From Candidatus Gastranaerophilales bacterium (GTDB lineage Bacteria > Cyanobacteriota > Vampirovibrionia > Gastranaerophilales > Gastranaerophilaceae), in contig CAAGHI010000006.1 of assembly GCA_900769645.1 (NCBI GenBank), positions 1-64,000 of the forward strand: DNA of 64,000 bases, written 5' to 3'. The notes below the pieces were generated by a model. That model ran no database searches and had not been told where the DNA came from. It worked only from the letters and a program-made list of their open reading frames with translations. Each line of letters starts with the position of its first letter. Position 1 is the first letter of the stretch. Shown here in pieces: positions 61,555 to 64,000 of the stretch. The translations under genes and the position numbers were made by a program.

Positions 61555-61889
61555 GACTCTGCTGCATTCTTTTCTGCCCATTTAAAATATTCGTCTACGT
61601 CAAGCAATATTCTATTCCCTCGTTTTACAATTACTTTGTCAAAACCGTTTGTTTCTTTTCGAAACACGAGCATTCTTAATGCTTTAACACTTGGATCCGG
61701 AAAGTGTTCATTCCATTTCACGAGTGGAATAAGTTTTGGGTGTTTGGTTTCTGTTGGTTCCGGTGTAAGCATTTTTTCAAGACTGATTATTTCTAATACA
61801 ATAAATTTAAAATCTTTACCGAATTTTTTTACACCATCTTTTATTTTAATATCAATAATTGATTGTATTTCATTTTTATCTATTTCCAT
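61551..61889 (-). CDS. Putative phage DNA-binding protein (excisionase-like)
   Basis: The 112-residue protein has a helical N-terminus and a C-terminal segment (about 60-110, VKWNEHFPDPSVKALRMLVF then FDKVIVKRGNRILLDVDEYF) of the kind found in AlpA/Xis-like winged helix proteins of prophages, where the last strand pair is followed by -W--. It overlaps the integrase stop by 4 bases on the opposite strand. Such a gene next to int often regulates excision. AAGAGG precedes the ATG. Confidence 0.6.
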   Translation of the reverse strand: MEIDKNEIQSIIDIKIKDGVKKFGKDFKFIVLEIISLEKMLTPEPTETKHPKLIPLVKWNEHFPDPSVKALRMLVFRKETNGFDKVIVKRGNRILLDVDEYFKWAEKNAAES

Positions 61890-61901
61890 AATTTATACCT
61901 C

Positions 61902-62030
61902 TTAAAATATATTCTTTTGTCTAAAACTATTAAAATTTCTTATTTCAATTCTGCTTGGCAAGAAATCTCTGCAAAAATATGCCGAAGAAAAATTAATTGC
62001 TTTGTCTGTGTTTTGATTTTTAAATTCCAT
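61902..62030 (-). CDS. Possible very small phage protein of 42 residues
   Basis: The frame reads MEFKNQNTDKAINFSSAYF and ends NSFRQKNIF. It fills most of the gap between the YopX gene and the DNA-binding gene on the same strand. The ribosome site is weak (GAAGA), and the composition is plausible but not telling. Confidence 0.3.
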   Translation of the reverse strand: MEFKNQNTDKAINFSSAYFCRDFLPSRIEIRNFNSFRQKNIF

Positions 62031-62097
62031 TCGATCTTCAAACATTAAAAGCTGCAAACCAATATTTTTAAATAATATTTTATTTCTTTATTAGCCA

Positions 62098-62550
62098 TTA
62101 TTCACCGTCCTTTAATAGTTCAGGGTTCTCGTAGATGTTACCGATAACTTCTACTTCATCTTCTTTATCACCTAGTAAATAATAAAGATAATCCCGATTT
62201 GGCATAAAATAGTTGTTTATACCTTCTTTTTTAATTATCTTTCCATTGAATAAGGCTGTTTTATCATCCCAAACAACAGAAAAAATTATTTTTAAATTGT
62301 TCTCAAAGGTTGTTTGAACAATATCACCCTCATAAATCAGCTTGCCGTTTTTGTCTTTTAAGCCTGTGCATTGCATTAAAACAATATCTTTAATCTTATT
62401 TTCCAGATAAGTGATTTGTCCGCAAGAAGTGTCAGCACATACCCAATCATCAGTTTTACCATAATCTTTAATAAAACCAACGCAAACGTCATAAACCATT
62501 TCGCCTATTGCTTTATCATATAACCTGAACTTAAATCTATCTTGCATCAT
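62098..62550 (-). CDS. YopX family phage protein
   Basis: The 150-residue protein has the YopX layout: an N-terminal MMQDRFKFRLYDKAIGEMVY, a central QCTGLKDKNGKLIYEGDIVQ (the diagnostic TGL-DK-G--IYEGDI segment), and a C-terminal strand ending VEVIGNIYENPELL. YopX proteins are common in phages of low-GC bacteria, with no known role. It lies 10 bases after the small membrane protein. Confidence 0.9.
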   Translation of the reverse strand: MMQDRFKFRLYDKAIGEMVYDVCVGFIKDYGKTDDWVCADTSCGQITYLENKIKDIVLMQCTGLKDKNGKLIYEGDIVQTTFENNLKIIFSVVWDDKTALFNGKIIKKEGINNYFMPNRDYLYYLLGDKEDEVEVIGNIYENPELLKDGE

Positions 62551-62560
62551 TTGTTCTCCT

Positions 62561-62746
62561 TTACAAGTTTATAAATTCTCCAATTACATCACCCAAAATC
62601 GATAATAATTTTTGAATATGTTTTAACCACCAAAAAGGTATTGTTGCAACTAACACGATGAGGAATATTAGCTCTAATAAAATTACAAACATTATTTTAA
62701 ATAAGGCTAAAAGACAATATCTATAATATACTTTTAATAATTTCAT
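62561..62746 (-). CDS. Small membrane protein of phage region
   Basis: The 61-residue protein has one long hydrophobic stretch (about 10-42) that could cross the membrane once or twice, flanked by Lys/Arg/His. The start overlaps the stop of the upstream gene by 4 bases (ATGA-type), which supports a real gene in a tight phage operon. No function can be assigned. Confidence 0.5.
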   Translation of the reverse strand: MKLLKVYYRYCLLALFKIMFVILLELIFLIVLVATIPFWWLKHIQKLLSILGDVIGEFINL

Positions 62747-63075
62747 TTTTGCTCCTTTACTTTGTTGATGAAGGCTAAAATATCTTTGTAAACCATTTCG
62801 TATGCGTCATGGTTAGCTGAATATACCGTGCAAAATTCCTCAATCTCATCAAGTGCTTGTTTGTAGTTTGCAAAATCTTTTGTATCTTGTTCGTTGAGTT
62901 CTTCACACTCTTGTTCTTTGCGTTTGAGTTGCTTGAAATAGCAGTTTGGAAAACATTTACATTTGTTTGCATCTGTACCCATTATTGACATGTGAGCTTT
63001 ACAATGTCTTGTTTTGTTTAAAAACTCGCATCCACTTACATTAATACCGTCAATTATTATTTCTTTATCTGTCAT
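62743..63075 (-). CDS. Cysteine-containing phage hypothetical protein
   Basis: The 110-residue protein has an N-terminal cysteine-rich part (GVNVSGCEF-like: INVSGCEFLNKTRHCKAHM and KCKCFPNCYFKQLKRKEQEC), suggesting a zinc-bound fold, and a helical C-terminus. The YFKQLKRKEQECEEL segment is a style I associate with hypothetical proteins of gut phages. It overlaps the next upstream small gene by 11 bases. Confidence 0.6.
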   Translation of the reverse strand: MTDKEIIIDGINVSGCEFLNKTRHCKAHMSIMGTDANKCKCFPNCYFKQLKRKEQECEELNEQDTKDFANYKQALDEIEEFCTVYSANHDAYEMVYKDILAFINKVKEQK

Positions 63076-63244
63076 TATTCACCTCTTTTTGTTCATATTT
63101 ACATTCTGATTTACTTACGTTTTTAATACTTACTGGCATTACATCAAAATCTCCTTCATCAAGATAAACTTTTTCTTGATATAAATTACAGCTATTGAAA
63201 AACGGTTCGTAATGTTTGCAACTTATACATTTATCTATTTTCAT
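63065..63244 (-). CDS. Small putative zinc-binding phage protein of 59 residues
   Basis: The frame reads MKIDKCISCKHYEPFFNSCN and ends CKYEQKEVNNDR. Cys6, Cys9, Cys19 and Cys49 could hold one zinc ion. AGGTG lies 8 bases before the ATG, and the stop overlaps the start of the following gene. It sits in the same strand and order as the other phage genes. Confidence 0.7.
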   Translation of the reverse strand: MKIDKCISCKHYEPFFNSCNLYQEKVYLDEGDFDVMPVSIKNVSKSECKYEQKEVNNDR

Positions 63245-63246
63245 AA

Positions 63247-63744
63247 TTATTCACCTCTCAAATACTTCTTCAATCGTTCTTCACCGATTTCTTGGATTGC
63301 TACGTCTAAGAAATTATCGTCTAAGCAATAAACAGTCCCTTGTGCAATTATAGTGGTTCTGCATTCTAGTGTTATTTTTGAGTTTACTTGGTCATAACCA
63401 AGATAATATTTTTTCTGATAACATTTAATCCAATCAGGCTTCTCTCCCTTATTCAATCTTCTAGCAATATCTTCAAGCATACGTCTAACCAAAATATTTT
63501 CAGCTTCCTGTCCTGCCTTTTCCCTGGTTTTAAAACAGTTATAAATATTCCACCTTGTAGTATCAGAATAACAGCCGGCGTCCCAAGTTTCAGGAATAAC
63601 CAGATTATAACTGTTTATGTAATAGAACATTTCATCTTTTTCAGGCTTCCATCTCCCATACTCGCATTCTGTCAACATCTTTTTTATGTTAGCTAGGCAT
63701 TCTTCTGTTTTATTGATTTTTTCTAATATTTCTTGTTTATTCAT
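63247..63744 (-). CDS. Phage hypothetical protein
   Basis: The 165-residue protein starts with a helical, charged segment (MNKQEILEKINKTEECLANI) followed by KWKPEKDEMFYYI-type sequence (here RWKPEKDEMFYYINSYNLVI), a pattern seen in phage proteins that share a W-P--GE-YYYI element, and ends with a basic amphipathic helix. No catalytic motif. It overlaps the last 8 bases of the partial upstream gene. Confidence 0.6.
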   Translation of the reverse strand: MNKQEILEKINKTEECLANIKKMLTECEYGRWKPEKDEMFYYINSYNLVIPETWDAGCYSDTTRWNIYNCFKTREKAGQEAENILVRRMLEDIARRLNKGEKPDWIKCYQKKYYLGYDQVNSKITLECRTTIIAQGTVYCLDDNFLDVAIQEIGEERLKKYLRGE

Positions 63745-64000
63745 CTAAGTTCCTTTCAATTATTTGCAAAATTCGTTTTAGGCCTTTTCTCATACATTTT
63801 TCACCGTTATTGGTTATATCATCGTTGCATTTCTCGCAATTGCACCAATAGTCTGCACAAGGCAAATCGCTTGAAGTTTTTGCAATTTCTCTAATTTTGT
63901 TAATTATATTTTTATATTCATCATTTTGCTTTAATAAATCTGCTTTTGTTTCACTTGTTGAGCGATAATACTCATCTCGCCAGTAATCTCGTTCTTTTTC
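63737..64000 (-). CDS. Partial phage hypothetical protein, running off the window
   Basis: Eighty-seven C-terminal residues are visible. They comprise a helical, charged part (KERDYWRDEYYRSTSETK) and a cysteine-rich part (CADYWCNCEKC, then CMRKG), perhaps a zinc site, and end IIERNLDE. The gene continues beyond 64000. AAAGGAACTTAGATGAA at its end also carries the ribosome site and start of the next gene. Confidence 0.65.
   Translation of the reverse strand, partial: EKERDYWRDEYYRSTSETKADLLKQNDEYKNIINKIREIAKTSSDLPCADYWCNCEKCNDDITNNGEKCMRKGLKRILQIIERNLDE

Noticed and set aside
1..64000. CRISPR arrays, rRNA genes and full insertion sequences
   Set aside because: No regularly spaced repeats, no rRNA-like sequence and no transposase gene were seen.

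Overview
The window is low-GC bacterial chromosome using the standard code (TGA works as a stop). The gene set points to a non-photosynthetic relative of Cyanobacteria, most likely Candidatus Gastranaerophilales (Melainabacteria/Vampirovibrionia) from an animal gut. This is inference from an AMIN-domain amidase, a DUF3326 protein, an AsmA-type envelope protein (implying an outer membrane), a type IV pilus platform with FTLAEVLITLGIIGVVAA-type pilins, and fermentative metabolism. Most genes are chromosomal housekeeping genes; the last 3.5 kb is the end of a prophage or phage-like element.

Layout. 1-8.8 kb: tRNA-Arg, a lone LuxR-type regulator, cell-wall genes (amidase, murI, murT), pdxJ and hypotheticals. 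8.9-11.6 kb: a PilC/GspF platform protein followed by a pilin gene interrupted by a G10 tract and a 122-bp mobile repeat. 11.7-20.8 kb: proS, rpsU, a 5'-nucleotidase, a papain-like protein, a TOPRIM protein, a Bax-inhibitor protein and an ABC exporter. 20.9-29.1 kb: tRNA-Asn followed by an island-like metabolic module bounded by direct repeats. 29.1-44.8 kb: trpS, amino-acid permeases, glyQ, isocitrate dehydrogenase, two glycine-zipper proteins, a uridine kinase-like gene and trxB. 44.9-60 kb: AsmA, miaA, an HgdB-like protein, gcvPB, a sigma factor, UspA, sugar-type ABC permeases, a second pilin interrupted by a C10 tract, purA and a phosphodiester glycosidase with a structured leader. 60.5-64 kb: tyrosine integrase and a run of small phage genes on the minus strand.

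The most interesting system is the 21.6-28.7 kb module. A CoA-transferase (Cat1/AarC type), a CoA-dependent succinate-semialdehyde dehydrogenase and a 4-hydroxybutyrate dehydrogenase correspond to the Clostridium kluyveri succinate to 4-hydroxybutyrate pathway. They sit with a lactonase that has a full AHL/gamma-butyrolactone lactonase metal site, a soluble CitA/DcuS-like kinase with its CitB/DcuR-like regulator, and a small PQ-loop-like membrane protein. Together they look like an anaerobic, CoA-linked counterpart of the Agrobacterium blc gamma-butyrolactone pathway, under local two-component control.

The second notable point is phase variation. Two pilin genes 46 kb apart each carry a ten-base G or C tract just after the start codon. 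As assembled both are out of frame, and in both a change of +1 or -2 bases restores one open frame into the pilin body. The same short poly-G motif lies in opposite orientations relative to the two genes. A recurring N-terminal motif on signal-less proteins and several dispersed repeats that have become coding sequence are further leads.
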